Below, piece by piece: positions 1 to 11,379 of a DNA stretch of 64,000 nucleotides (its first letter is position 1; each line of letters opens with the position of its first letter). Origin of the DNA: Tuctoria greenei (Eukaryota > Streptophyta > Magnoliopsida > Poales > Poaceae); assembly GCA_036927565.1 (NCBI GenBank), contig JAYESD010000004.1, forward strand, positions 89,656,942 through 89,720,941. Reading direction: 5' to 3'. The notes below the pieces were generated by a model. It did no database searches. It had not been told where the DNA came from and saw only the letters and a list, made by a program, of their open reading frames with translations. The position numbers and the translations under genes are program-made.

Positions 1-179
1 CACAAGAATACTTATCGGAGGCAAAAAACAACCTCGACATCACAGGTTGACGTAGGAGCTGAAAACACAACTAAGAAGAGAGTTCCTAGGATACGTGAAG
101 CAAGTGTTGGAGGGTGGAGGTATAGCAATCCCTAACGCATTTTTCGTCTTAAGTAACGACGAAGAGCGTAGGAGCAACT

Positions 180-2020
180 TTGCTTCTACAACAGCTGGGG
201 GTGGACAACCACAGGAGGATCATCAGGCACCAGCGTGTGTTCCTTCAATTTAGTCGGACATGATAGATAACTTGGATCAGCCAACAACATGCAACCTTCT
301 GCTAATGGTTGGAGGAATCGCTCGAATGGATGTCGGGAGAGGGCTTCTCGATCAGACCATGCTTGACGACATCCAGTGGACACAACATCCTATGCTGTTG
401 TCAAGGTGGACATGGTGCATGAAAAGACCAAAAACATGTAGCTCAAAGTTCCACCAAGCGATACAACACTGACTATGCGGGATGTAGTTACTAGAAGGGT
501 TCAGCAGAGACGGAGCCTTATTGTTGTTGACCCAGCAGTAGCAGCAGTAGGAGGAGCAGCAGCTTCTGCGTCGGCCGATTAGATTTCTCCTGAGGCACGT
601 TTGCTTTTGCATACAAATCCAGAATAGATAGATCTGTCTCCAATTTCAGAGCTGTCGTTGCCTCCAGTTATAGAGAAGCAGCAGAAGTCTCCAATTGGAG
701 AGCATTTGCCTCTAGTTACAGAGAAGCCACATCTGTCTCCAACTCTAGAGCTATCGCAGAAGTCTCCACATGAAGAGCAACTGCGTCAGTCTCCACCTCG
801 CACTCGAATAGCCCTACACCCTACACCTGATTAGGCATCGGCATCGATGAAGAATTTACGTGCCAAGAACAAGAGTCAGCCGCAGCGGCGATTATCGTCG
901 AAGGAAGGTTGCAAGAAACAAATGAAAGAGTCAGAAACTAACCCGAGGGCGTCGAAAGCTATGACGCATTGAAAACCAATGTTTGAAAGGGGAAAGCCAA
1001 TGTAAACCGAGGCCGCACTCAAACAAGTTGGTAAACCTTGTTTTCAACTTCATCAATACTATATGGAAAATTACAAAAAGTGTGATACTATACTAGTAGC
1101 AATGAAGGATAAACATTTTCTCTCGCGTGATGGCGCTTTTGTCATCTAATGGTCTGATCTCTATGACCTTTTCAACCACGACGTGTTGGATGTCTCTCCA
1201 ATACGCGTCTTTGCATCGTAAGTCCTCAAAAACTAAGTTCTTCAATACATATACTCAATATAAGTGTTATATGTAACAAATTTGTCAATTTGTGTGTAGG
1301 CTCTAGTCATCATAACACGGGAAACGTGTCTCCTGCATATCTTGACCCGCAAATACCAACGAGAACTTTTATTCAAACATCGAGAGGTCGAAAAGAAGTT
1401 CAATATTTGTGAAGGCAATGAAGCACTACAATCATAAGGAGCTCCTGGTCGTACCGTTCAACTCGGGTAACCATTGGTAACCATAGCAATTTCTACAAGG
1501 TACAACCAAGTCTGGTACTGTTACTCCTCAAGGCCGAGAGATGAAAAAACTGGCGAGCGAACAACCTGTACATGGAGTGATATCTCTTTAGTTATTGACC
1601 AGTAAGTTCCTTCTTCACTTTAGCTTCTGACTGTTTTGTCCTTGCATGATAATTTCATATTAACTGTGAATGTTTTTGTTTAGAGCTTTTGGTCAAGTGA
1701 AAGGAAAACTCCGACAACTGAAATATCATAATGCATTTGACGTCCCATAACAAGCTCCGGGCAACACGTGTGGCTTCCATGTCTGCTTACACATGGCTTT
1801 ATTTGGAGAGCAGCTTAATTGCAATGTATGTGTAAGTGCATTTATTTTAGTTTATTACTGATCTTTTGCTAAATCTCATTTTATCGTGCGGCAGGACTAC
1901 GGACCCTTCAGGAATGCTGAAGGTCCTAGCCTCGTGCAAATTAGAAACAGACTATGCAGGTTTATCATTTTTGAAATCATTAGCAAAGGGAGAATTTCAT
2001 TACCATATAAAGGATTAGGT
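180..2020 (+). pseudogene. CACTA-associated ORF with C-terminal Ulp1-like (C48) cysteine peptidase domain, decayed
   Basis: Translated in shifting plus-strand frames, 260-480 gives a segment resembling the beta-rich domain that precedes the peptidase in plant CACTA proteins (motifs like PTTCNLLLMVGG and YAVVKVDMVHE). From about 1030 there is a peptidase-like region with FLSRDGAFVI, then VVPFNSGNHW with the expected catalytic His codon at 1472-1474. Next comes PGNTCGFHVCLHMALFGEQL with the expected catalytic Cys codon at 1769-1771. Ulp1-type peptidases normally cleave SUMO-like modifiers; the role of the transposon-borne copies is not established. Stops follow GNHW directly and interrupt elsewhere, and several intron-like AT-rich gaps (for example 1215-1290 and 1600-1680) separate the blocks. 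The assignment is by remembered motifs. Confidence 0.6.
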
Positions 2021-2259
2021 GAGAGTTATTCTTTTGTGTAATTAGTTACTTGTTAAGCTGGATGAATATGGGAATTCTGTGTCTATAGTTAGTTGGTAAC
2101 CACGATTGACACTCTCTTAATATTTGATTGGTCAATGTGTGTGATCTCCATTTGGCTATACATATGTTTCTATACGTGCATGTTGCTGATGCTGGCAATG
2201 CAGCTGCCAAATCCTGGCTATCTCTAGGATGTAGCTGGCGATGAGGATAATGAGGGCTG

Positions 2260-2674
2260 GGGCACCAAATAGGAGACGCGCTGTAACAGAGGACGTCTTG
2301 GATTGCCTATATAAAGGAGACACGCTTCCTAGAGTATGTCTCAGATCAGCAAAAATTTTTGCGATGGGCTAACATAAAGAGCGTCTCGGATCAACCAACA
2401 AATCGACGCACTATATTGGAGCGTGCCTCACATGTACCGTGATGGGCGACGCACTCGGAGAATGTTTCCAATGACTCCGTAAAGCCTGTCTGTTATGACA
2501 AAACAAAAGGAAATGCACTATCTTTGAGCGTGTCTTGCACTTTGTCTGATCGGCGATGTGCCTATCGCGTGTCTCTGATGACAACATAATGCGAGATGCA
2601 ACGACGAAGATGCACGGTTTGTATGTCTCCCTTCTTCGTTCGGGCGCGTCTCGGATGAGCTTGCTTACATAGTG
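2260..2674. repeat. Subterminal repeats and 3' terminus of CACTA-1
   Basis: Short motifs of the type GCGTCTCGGATCA or GACGCACTCGGAG recur in varied form about every 40-70 bp (for example around 2330, 2385, 2450 and 2650). This is the usual make-up of CACTA subterminal regions, which bind the element's transposase. The last bases, CTTACATAGTG, end in the CACTA-type terminus. No gene is visible from 2030 to 2674. Confidence 0.65.
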
Positions 2675-2677
2675 TTA

Positions 2678-3325
2678 CAAGAACATACCATTTACCTCCA
2701 AAAGATTGAACACATGAAGGACCTACGGTGTCAAGGATCAAATGTTATTCTTGTTCAGTTGTCATGGTCATTGTGAGAGGAGCATGTGAACCTGCAACCA
2801 TCTTAGCATGTCTACAAGAAGAGCACACAATTTATTTGTCCTCTTTAATCTTAGGCAACCCACGTATGCGATCAAGAGCACTAATACGCATGAGATGATC
2901 AAAGCCTACGTTACCAAGTCTACGATTCCAAATATATAGGTCTTTTGAATCATTAGCAACTAGACACCTATGCTTAGAGGATGACATATCAAAATCAGAT
3001 TTTAACACTCTTCCAAACCTATTTGAATCTACAACCTCCCAGCAACTTTTAGTGAAAATAATTTCTAGATTTTCATCTAGCAATTTTAAAACAAAAAGCG
3101 AGTTTTTTTCAAAAATTTTAGCAAGTGCCACATCCTTTAAAGTGTAGTGAATATTTACTCTAAACAAAACCTTAGCAATTATAGGAGTTGAAGAATTATC
3201 AGCAAAAGTAACATTCTCTACACGTGACATGAAAGAGAGGGAGGAGAACCATTCTTTGTTACTGTTCATGTAGCGTGAGCAACCTGAATCCACGATCCAA
3301 ATGTTCTCCTTCCTCAGGCGTGTAA
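2678..3325 (-). pseudogene. Copia A0 pol: protease end and GAG-pre-integrase region
   Basis: The minus strand reads WIVDSGCSRYMN followed by WFSSL, the retropepsin-type motif of SIRE-like copia elements. The usual HMTG is changed to YMNS. It continues through a LLDENLEIIFT segment to LYIWNRRLGNVGFDHL, the GAG-pre-integrase motif. The usual LGH histidine, which belongs to the integrase zinc-binding set, is Asn here. The frame is open from 3293 to 2832 and then degrades into the integrase start, which is cut by CACTA-1 at 2674. The homologous region of A1 is 41961-42851. Confidence 0.8.
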
Positions 3326-3628
3326 CCTACATAGAAACACAATACATCGATGACTCAATACTGGGATTAGTCAAAAGATATTTCGGAATCCATTACTGAG
3401 TCACACAATGTCTAGCAGGAATAACACGAGAAAGTTGTGGTAAAACAACATGTTTATGAGCCAAAGTTTCAGGATTTTTTGTACCCAACTACTGACCTAT
3501 GAGCTGTAACATGTGTAGCATGAAAAAAAAGTAGTTTTGGGAGCAAACTTTGCATGTTTCTGACTCATTACAGCAGGTTGCATGTTCCTAACTTTCAAAT
3601 CAGCATTGCACCAAATTTTGCATGAGAG

Positions 3629-5599
3629 TTATGAGATCTTGCTTTCATTCTTTTCTTTTTTTTGTTGTTTAGCTAGTCTATAACAAAAATTGATGACATG
3701 ACCATATCTACCACAATAGGTCAAATGAAATTTAATTTCGTGTTCATGTCTAGGTGACCAAGCAACATGTTTATTTGAAACTGAATGAGAAAGCACTCCT
3801 GCAGATTTGAAAACTACTTCTTTTTGTTTAGGAATTGTTTGAAAAAAACCACTTCTTAATGGCTTTACGATTTTAGGTGGATGAGCCTTAGGATGACGAT
3901 GGGAAATAAAACCTAAACCGGTGTTATCATTGCAAGACTTGAAAGAATTATGCGGGAAGTTTAGGTTCTTATTCCGATTATAAAACAACTCTAGTATCTT
4001 ATTCATGTCATCAACTTTCTTAGACAAGTCAGGGCAATTTTCACATGAAGTTTTTCCTTTTAGTTTGCAATTAGAACAATATTTGACTTCATGAGAACAT
4101 AAAGCATTGTTCAAAATGGAAATCTCATCCATAGTGTCATGTAGTTTCTTATCAAGATCATCACAAGTAGAACAATGCAAATCAATTGTAGAACAACTAG
4201 CATCTTTTATGTTTTTATCATTAAGTGTAGCAAGCTTTTTGTTCTTTTCAATTTGAAGTTCAAGTTTATCAAGAGTGGAGGCGTGCGCACTTCGTAATGA
4301 GGACAATTGCTCATATATTAGTTCAAACGTGGAACAAGAATTATCACTAGGAATCAAGGATTTTAGATGATTAACACCAGATTCTAGCAATTCAATCTTA
4401 ACATCATTATCCCTATGTTTTTTTTCTTTTTTCTTAAGTATAACAGTGCCGTGAGAAATAGCATCACACATTTGTTTGCAAGTGGGACATACCTCTTTAT
4501 TGCTACTGTTGTGTTCTGCCTCCTCCATACTTGATGTTGAGTTGGCCGCCATGAAGTGCATATTTGCCAAATTCTCTTCATCTTTGTCACGTCCAATGTC
4601 CACACAACTCGATCCAAGTTCTTATAGTACAGAGACAAAGTTGTTTACCAAATGGCAACCTATAAAACATTTATTCTTGTTGTCGTTCTTTGTAGAGGAG
4701 GTCTTGAATTTTGCTAGCTTGCGTAGAACTTGAAAGGTTAGGGAATTTGTACAAAAATGTCCAAACTCACCGCATTCGAAGCATCATTGAGAAACACCAT
4801 TTCCTCTTCTCCGAGTTCTCACATTTTGCAATGCTTTTGAGAATCGAATAGAAATAAGTGCTAGCTCCTCCTTTGGAAACACTTCAATCCGTTCAGGGGT
4901 TAGAGAGGATAGCAAAGCAAGTGTATCACATGACAAAAATTGACTAGAGCTAGGCATGTCGCGTTGTGAAACAAATGCAAGAGACTTGTTGGGTTTCTTA
5001 TTTGATATTATGTCAATTTCATGAGTTTTTAACTTTGAATATAGCACATCTAATGTAAATGTACTCATGATAGTGGATTCACGAATAGATGTAACTTTCA
5101 TCTCCCAAATTGACATCTCTAAATCACTTAGTAATTTCTTAGCATTCTCAGCATCTAAAAAATTGATGTTGACACTACACAAGTTGTTGAGAATTTTGTT
5201 AAAGCGAGCAAAGAGTTCATCGATTGACTCACCGGGTTGCATCTCAAAGTACATATGTTCTTTCATGAACATATCTTGCCTTACCTTCTTGATCGCGTTG
5301 GATCCTTCATGGTAGTCGCAAAGTGCCTTCCACACATCATATTCTGATCGGAGGTGTGCAACACGATCGAAGTTGCTTTGAGTCAATCCTTGTATGATCA
5401 AGTTGTGAGCCTTGTTATTGTTGTCGACATCTGTCATGTTCGCAGCCATAACTTAATTGTTTGGTGGAACATCAAAAGACTTGTAGACCTTTTCCCATAT
5501 GGTGAAGCCTTGCGCATTTATGTAGGTCTCCATTCATGCCTTCCAAACTTGAAAATCAATGCCATTGTGCACACAAGGTTTTCCGGAGTATTTCTCCAT
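3629..5599 (-). pseudogene. Copia A0 gag, decayed
   Basis: The start is taken at 5599, where MEKYSGKPCV matches the A1 gag start at 45147. Positions 5449-4784 encode the gag core (LRSEYDVWKALCDYHEGSN, then MQPGESIDELFARFNKILNNL). A zinc knuckle begins CFECGEFGHF near 4770, just after an in-frame stop. Positions 4603-3629 continue with a Cys-rich, Lys-rich coiled region and a second knuckle-like motif, TYCGRYGHVINFC, which lacks the first Cys seen in A1 (CTYCGRDGHVIDFC). Gag would form the particle and package element RNA. At least one frameshift and several stops make it non-functional. Confidence 0.8.
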
Positions 5600-5646
5600 G
5601 TCGATTAGTCAAAACACGTGCAAATCATGAATATTAGAGCATCGTG

Positions 5647-5658
5647 GCTCTGATACCA
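5647..5658 (-). other. Primer binding site of copia A0
   Basis: On the minus strand TGGTATCAGAGC lies two bases inside the LTR end. This is the classic plant PBS complementary to the 3' end of initiator tRNA-Met, which primes minus-strand DNA synthesis. Confidence 0.9.
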
Positions 5659-5660
5659 AT

Positions 5661-6393
5661 TGTAGGATCTAAGAGCACGTGAAAATCTACCGGATGGGGG
5701 TGAATGGTAGATTTAAATAATTTTAGCGAAAGCAATGAAAACCACTCAGCAGAAATTGGATCTGTTAGGAAAATGTATGTACGACTATTATTAACATGTT
5801 GAACTGTGACAAAAGTTGTCTAGATTGTGGAGAATCATGTAATGAAGATGTCACAACAAGAACCACAAAAATATGTCGAGAAAAACACATGTTATGACCG
5901 AAGGATCGAACATGGGTCAATCTGTTCTACCCGAGTAAAAAACCAGATCTACAACACTGCAAAGAAACTCCTGTAGACCAGAAACCACAAATCCAATGAT
6001 CGTGAAATTTTTACAGATGAAATATAATCAAGTTGTGAAGACAACCCGAAAAGAATAATGTCAATTAGATAAGTAAAAATTGAGTTGTGATTAAAACACC
6101 TAAGCAATATAGTGCTGTGCAGAAACTCGACGCGAAAAACTTATCTGAAACAAGTCGGGCGAACAAGGTACACAAGCTCCTCTAAAACTATGAATTTTAT
6201 TGATCAAAACAAGAGGAACAGACCAAAGTCATCTCACCACGAGCTCTGGCTCCCTTGCGTATATAACCAGCCCTAAGGCCAACACAATCCTAACTAGGAC
6301 TCTAATCCTACTCAACCGAAACTTTCCATAACTCCTCAAGACTCTTCCATACGCAGATAGAAGCAATCTTAAGATTTCTAAACACCTAAGTAA
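5661..6393 (-). repeat. Copia A0 5' LTR, truncated, with TATA box and U5 hairpin
   Basis: It begins TGTAGGATCT next to the PBS and aligns by eye with the A1 and A2 LTRs. It ends abruptly at 6393, about 730 bp into an LTR that is 1.55-1.68 kb in the other copies. The promoter side is retained: a minus-strand TATA box at 6259-6266 in the same context as in A1. A hairpin at 5687-5710 (CTACC paired with GGTAG around a G-run and TGAA) matches the one seen in all copia LTRs of the window. Confidence 0.85.
6259..6266 (-). promoter_or_regulatory. TATA box of copia A0 LTR
   Basis: The minus strand reads TTATATAC within a GGTTATATACGCAAGGGAG context. The same position in both A1 LTRs has TTATATAAG. 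It is the expected core promoter for element transcription towards gag. Confidence 0.6.
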
Positions 6394-7213
6394 TGTGGGG
6401 ACCGGAGTCCAAACTTTCCAGGAATTGCATTGGGTGGTGTCGTGCGATACGACACCCAACAGCACACATGTAAAGGAACACGTATTACATAAATCATTTG
6501 CTGAAATTTACAAAGATGTTCAGTTTACAAATAGTTTATATAAAAATAAACTACAGTGGAAGATAAGATTACAACTCTCGTACTCAAGTCTAATAAGCAA
6601 AAGAGAAGTCGTCCAGTCCACGAATGCTCCTCACTAGCCACGAAGAGCAAATAGCAGCGGCATAGTTCCCACATGAGTATATCACTCGGGGAGTCCCGGG
6701 TCTCATCGGACAACCATAGGCATAAGAACAGAGGTTAATACCTGCAAAACTACTTATATAGCAACCGTGAGCATGAAGGCTCAGCAAGACTTAACTGTCT
6801 CACATAAACATGAAACTCTACATGAGGTTAAAGACATAGACATAGGATGGCAAATTTGCATAATGGACATGCCTAAATCTGGGTCCTTATTTTCAGATTT
6901 ATAGCAACAGCTTAAACCTTGTGTGGGGCAACATTGTAAATCCACAATCAAACAAGAAAAGCTTCATCACGATGCTGCATGCCCAAGGTGGAAATTAAAA
7001 TTAGTGAGCAATATACTAATACATACAACATAGTAATATAATGATAATATAATCTTCATAACATCAACAATTAATTCTCATCTCAAGTGCAAGTATTACT
7101 ACGTCACAACTTAGTGAACAAGTGGTACTCATATCTGCGAGGGACGGTGATTTGAATCAATGATAACCAGAACACATGACACGTATGCCCGTACTGGAAG
7201 TCACATCGGTGCA
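6394..7213 (-). repeat. Gypsy-type LTR fragment (PBS-side end), left arm
   Basis: It is homologous to the start of the gypsy B LTR at 13849, in the same orientation: TGTGGGGACCGGAGTCC, then the 26-bp inverted repeat at 6432-6457, then the matching tracts to GGTGCACTC near 7213. Homology then stops. No gypsy coding sequence is attached to it. Confidence 0.75.
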
Positions 7214-10200
7214 CTCTTATTCTTGGTGAGGTCCGCTACTTGTGTTTCCCTACCATGTGCATCATATTATTCATTTTCTGGCAACTTGCTCAGGAGAAAA
7301 ATGCCTAGGTTTTGGATTCAATTCATATTGTACACGTAATCATCATCCAATCCTGTGAGACTTTAGCTCCTACACAACCTTGTGCACCTTCTAGAATAAA
7401 AACCAAGCAAATCGATCGACTAAAACCGCCGTATTAGTAAATTTCCTAGCTGCTGGCGTAAAACCGTCGGCTCTCCGTCAACCTAACATTCAATTCCCTT
7501 TCACCTAGCTTGGAAGCTTCCTCCATCCTCTTTATGTCCCTAGTAAATTTTTGGTGAATTCCCATGCGAAATAAGGCACTGGAGAGCTGCCCCGACTCCA
7601 ATGAAACCCTAGAACCGCCGCCGCCATTGAACCTCTATATGCGGCCCTCCCCACGACTTCCTGACACCTCCATAGGTTTGCTCAACGCTTTTTAGCACGT
7701 AGCGGCGAACCTCAGCGCCGCGGAGCGCCGCCTCTCGGCTGTTGCCCCTAGGTTGAAGACGACCCCGGGTGGGGCTGGCCTGTCAGCCACCGAGCCATTT
7801 CCATCGGATCTTCTACGGCCTCTGGATCCTATGCATCCACACAGCACAACACTGTGGCCTCCATGTTGCTACCACCTCATTGGACCATTTAAATCATGTG
7901 GGCCCAGCCTTTTTACCGTTAGAAATAAATCCAGATTTAGTGCAAACCTAGAAAAGTCATAAGTCCTCGAAGGTTTGACCAAACATTCCCAAATAAATTC
8001 GGTTAGACTCCCCTTGATCTCCAGTTTCCAGTGGGGCACTTGAATTTATTTGGAAAGACCACATATTTTCTGAATAATTCAATGAAGCAAAAAGTTCATT
8101 AATTTAATTCCAAATTCTTTGTTCATTGGAGAAATCTCAAATTTGGCCAGATCCCTGATAATAATTCCCTTAAACTTCAGATAAAATTTCAGATTCATTT
8201 GACTTCATTTGCTATGTAAAATTAAGCTCCCAATCAGTATGCACATGAAAAATCCAAAATGTCCAGACACATTTTCTGAAAGTTGTCCAAACTTCTATAA
8301 TCAATATCTCATTGTAGAGTGCTTAGAAGATTATGAAACAAATTCTGTTGGATCATTCCTGGCATCCTCTAAACAGAAAAATAACTCTTAGTCATGTTAA
8401 ACCTCCACATTATTCAAGAAAATTATGGGAAGGGTTTAGCTTCATTGAATTTTATAGAACAGAAACTGCCATTATCATAGCTCAACTTTGGCCAGAACCC
8501 CACACATAGCATTTGTTGTCTACTGTAAAGGTTTCAGAAGCATATGACTCGATTTTCTACAGTGAACTGTGTTCCCCACCTCTATGTTCCAAACATTGCA
8601 CATTTCACTTCAAACCCACATCCTCCTATATTGCACTTGAGTTTCTTCTCTGTTGCTTCGAGTACACAGCAGAGGACCTCTTGTAAACCTTGTACAGAAT
8701 AAGTATTCCTTTGGTCATTAATGTATTTGGCTCTTTGCTAAACTACATTCTTTTATATGTTGCACCCTTCACTTTATTCAATAATCCGAATTGTTTTTTT
8801 ATTCTTCTCTCTTTTCTTAACCCAACAGAGAAAACCCATGTCTTTGCATCTGAGTTTAGCCCTCTCAAGTAAAAAACACTATCAATTCTAAACTTAATAA
8901 ATTGCAATTTATTGAATGGCAATGACTACTATGCAATCAAAGATTTGGTGCAATCGTGCAATCAAGCATCCACAACAGTTCGATTTGTATCTTAAGGTCA
9001 TTGCCTATTTTTATTTAACCCCCTTCACCAGATGGAGGGGTGGTACAGGGGGTAAAATAAAAAGTGCACTAACCGTTGGATACACATCTATTGGTTGAGA
9101 GTGCTTGATTGTACGATTGCACCAAACACCTGATTGCATTGTAGTTGTTCCCTTATTGAATATGTGCACTCTCATCTAAATAGATGTGATGACGGACGAA
9201 GACCGTTGAGGATCATCACGAGGAGGAGGCGACATCTTTATCGGTGCTGCTGGGGCAAAAAGAGTGATAAGCAAGCGGGGAATTTTCTATTGGCTGAGCG
9301 GTGACGAAGTCCATGATGGATTCTCAGGAGAAAGAGCCACTGACTTATTGACATTTATCTAGTCGCAAACCAAGGCAAGCCCCGGTTTGCATTTAAGTCG
9401 TTTATAATGTTCTGCTTTTATCACTATGTTGACTAGTATGTGAATTGTGCATTAGGTCTATTGTGTTAGAATACTCCAAATGCATGACCCACAATGCCAT
9501 ATAATATATGGGTAGGTTTATAGCTCAACGTGTAGAATTGCCATGCTCATGTTGTAGGGAATCCGGTTAAAGTCGAGTGGTTGGAATCCACTCGCGAGAT
9601 AGCGATATTGTCATCTGGGATTGGTTATCTTAGAGAATGGTTTATGAACTGAATATGAGACCGGGCAGCAGTGTAGGATGTGTACCCTTGCCTGTGTCGG
9701 TTAGGGACCGATCCTTGTGTGGCCCTATTGGGCAAGTTTTAACTGTACTGGAGTCATACTGGAGATATGGGGTCCGGGAAACTGATGTACCTTGGGATGT
9801 CTTTGTTGAGATTTTTTCGATTGCCTCAGGCTTTCGGCCCCAACACAGTAGACGGAAACTCGCTCACAACATCTTCAAAGTAGAAAGGTGCACCGTGAGT
9901 GGGAATATTGTCCCAGACGATAGAATCTATTCAACTTGTACGGGAATTGGGAAAGGTTGCTGCATACAACTTCCGTGGAGTGCACCTACGTGACTTCCAG
10001 TATGGGTGTACGTGTCATGTATTCCGGGTATATTTGATTTGAATCACCGTCCCTCGCGGTTATGAGTACTACTTGTTCACTACGTCGTGATGTATTAACA
10101 AAGTGTAGTTGGAAGAATATGAATATGTTGCTACGAATAATCTTTTGTATTGTAATCTTGGCTGAATTAGAGATAGCATAATTAAAGTTATTATTTCCAA

Positions 10201-10816
10201 ACATTTAACTTGAGTGAAGCTTATGCAACTTTGGGCAAGTATCATCATGGATAAAGCATTTCTTGTTTGATTGTGGAATTTATTATGATACATGCCCACT
10301 GATATAGCATTTGCTACTCAAAATTAACAACTAAGGTTTTATTTTGGCGAGTTCATTTATGGAAATTTCAGCTTCAAGTCTTTAGAGTTTCCAGCATGTA
10401 GAGTTTCATGCCTTAGGTGAGACGGTTAAGTCTTGTTGAGCCTTCGTGCTCATGGTTGCTTTATATGTGGTTTTGCACGTTTAATATTATTGTTGCTGTT
10501 TTGGATTTTCCAAGAGACTTCAAGCTGTCGAGATTTATCTCTCACGTGACACCACACCGCTGCCATGTGTTGTCGTGCTGCTAGTGAGAAGTGTCTTTGG
10601 GCATGGATGGCTTCTCTCTTGCATAGATAGGATGAGAGTGTGAGTATGTAGTTTCCGCTGTGTGTACTGCTATTGTACACTATGTTGTAAATAATATCTT
10701 ATTATGAAATGAAAACTTTGTATCTTTACTATGTCTTTTCGTGTGTGCTGTTCGGTGCCGCATCGTACGACACCACCCAATGTTATTCTTAGAATGTCGG
10801 GACCCTGGTCCTCACA
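7214..10816 (+). repeat. Gypsy-type LTR, inverted and nearly full length, interrupted by a MITE
   Basis: Read on the minus strand from 10816 it follows the gypsy B LTR order: the terminal inverted repeat (10754-10778), the CACTCGACTT tract near 9570, the GAAGTGAAAT and GGAACATAGAGG tract near 8600, and the GC-rich block at about 7600-7900 matching 15800-16100. The U3 end (an outer TGTAAAA terminus) is not found near 7214, so that end is truncated. There is no PBS after 10816, so this is a solo or rearranged LTR. Confidence 0.6.
8918..9152. mobile_element. Mutator-like MITE, 235 bp, with 9-bp target duplication
   Basis: The terminal inverted repeats are about 50 bp. The left arm begins GGCAATGACTACTATGCAAT and the right arm, read inverted, begins GGGAACAACTACAATGCAAT. 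They align without gaps through GGTGCAATCG and CAATCAAGCA. The element is flanked by a perfect 9-bp direct repeat TTATTGAAT at 8909-8917 and 9153-9161. Long TIRs starting with G plus a 9-bp duplication are the mark of Mutator-superfamily elements. The central 130 bp codes for nothing, so it needs a transposase supplied from elsewhere. It lies inside the inverted gypsy LTR, so it is younger than that LTR. Confidence 0.8.
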
Positions 10817-11350
10817 CATGGCCTCGCGGATGGGAGTATTATGGTGTAGCCCCTCCAGTCAGTCAAGACCCAATGCCGAATGAAGCAAAGGGGAGAACTC
10901 AAGAACCACTTAAGGAAACAACAGTACAGATAGAAGAAACAGCAGCTCAAGTAGAAGAACTTCCGTCAGTGTAGGCGAACAGCCTCATGATAACTGAAGT
11001 CTGTGCGCAGGATGCTCCACCAAATGGTATAAAGGCACTTTTCCGTCCTTCTACAGGGCCGCTACTGCCAACAACGCCACTACCTCCTACTCGAGCAATC
11101 AAGCAGCACAACTGACCAACCCCGACGGAGCCCACAAGGAGAAGTGCGTCACAAGATGGCCGTCCTGCATTCATTCCAGTGGCACGGAGGGTGACATAGC
11201 ATTTGGTACGCATGCTGGGCATTGTCTGTGACAACGAGCCTCTTCGGGGAGAAGCCATCTCCAAATATCATGAGAAGTTCAAGCAGCCCCTACAAAACAA
11301 GGCAATCAAGGACATCAGTGTTAGAGTTGCAAATCTTGCCTAGTGGTTTT
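10817..11350 (+). pseudogene. Short coding remnant, transposon-like, unidentified
   Basis: A plus-strand frame is open from within the LTR to 10974 (WPRGWEYYGV, then Glu/Thr-rich). After a stop it continues with ALFRPSTGPLLPTTPLP and, near 11230-11330, LRGEAISKYHEKFKQPLQNK. The last pattern recalls a short conserved tail (LG..., Y...F..PL...I) seen in retroelement-related proteins of grasses, but I cannot assign it to a family. At least three stops interrupt it. It could equally be flanking CACTA or LINE debris. Confidence 0.25.
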
Positions 11351-11379
11351 TCAACTTGGACCAAAGCTAAATCAAGGCA

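Larger units (their letters stand above)
1..2674 (+). mobile_element. CACTA-1: right part of an En/Spm-like DNA transposon
   Basis: The segment ends at 2674 with TAGTG, the inverse of the CACTA terminus. The next three bases (TTA, 2675-2677) are a candidate 3-bp target duplication. Immediately beyond, the sequence matches the integrase region of copia A1 near 42190, so the element sits inside copia A0. Inside are a decayed plus-strand ORF with an Ulp1-like peptidase domain and a terminal zone rich in short repeats. Both are known features of plant CACTA elements. The left terminus is outside the window, so total length and the presence of a transposase cannot be judged. Confidence 0.75.
2675..6393 (-). 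mobile_element. Copia A0: SIRE-like Ty1/copia fragment (gag, start of pol, PBS, partial LTR)
   Basis: It is collinear with copia A1 (37119-46765) and of the same family by eye: the integrase start, protease motif, gag, PBS and LTR follow in the same order on the minus strand. The left side is cut by the CACTA-1 insertion within integrase. The reverse transcriptase and 3' LTR, if they survive, lie left of the window. The right side stops inside the LTR at 6393, where a gypsy-type LTR begins (TGTGGGGACC). The rest of the A0 LTR is not recognisable after 10816, so that junction involves loss or rearrangement beyond simple insertion. Confidence 0.85.
6394..10816. repeat. Large inverted repeat built from two head-to-head gypsy LTR fragments
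   Basis: The left arm starts TGTGGGGACC at 6394. The right end, read on the minus strand from 10816, starts TGTGAGGACC. The two arms stay alignable for about 820 bp (6394 to about 7213, against 10816 to about 9978). Both carry the LTR-end inverted repeat, the AACTCTACATG tract and a late shared tract with GAGGGACGGTGATT. Beyond the arms the two sequences diverge. The loop of about 2.8 kb holds the rest of the right-hand LTR and a MITE. The bases flanking the block (AGTAA and CATGG) do not match. Confidence 0.75.

Noticed and set aside
2675..6393. Copia A0 lacking reverse transcriptase through internal deletion
   Set aside because: The break at 2674 coincides with a CACTA terminus, so the missing part is more simply displaced to the left of the window.
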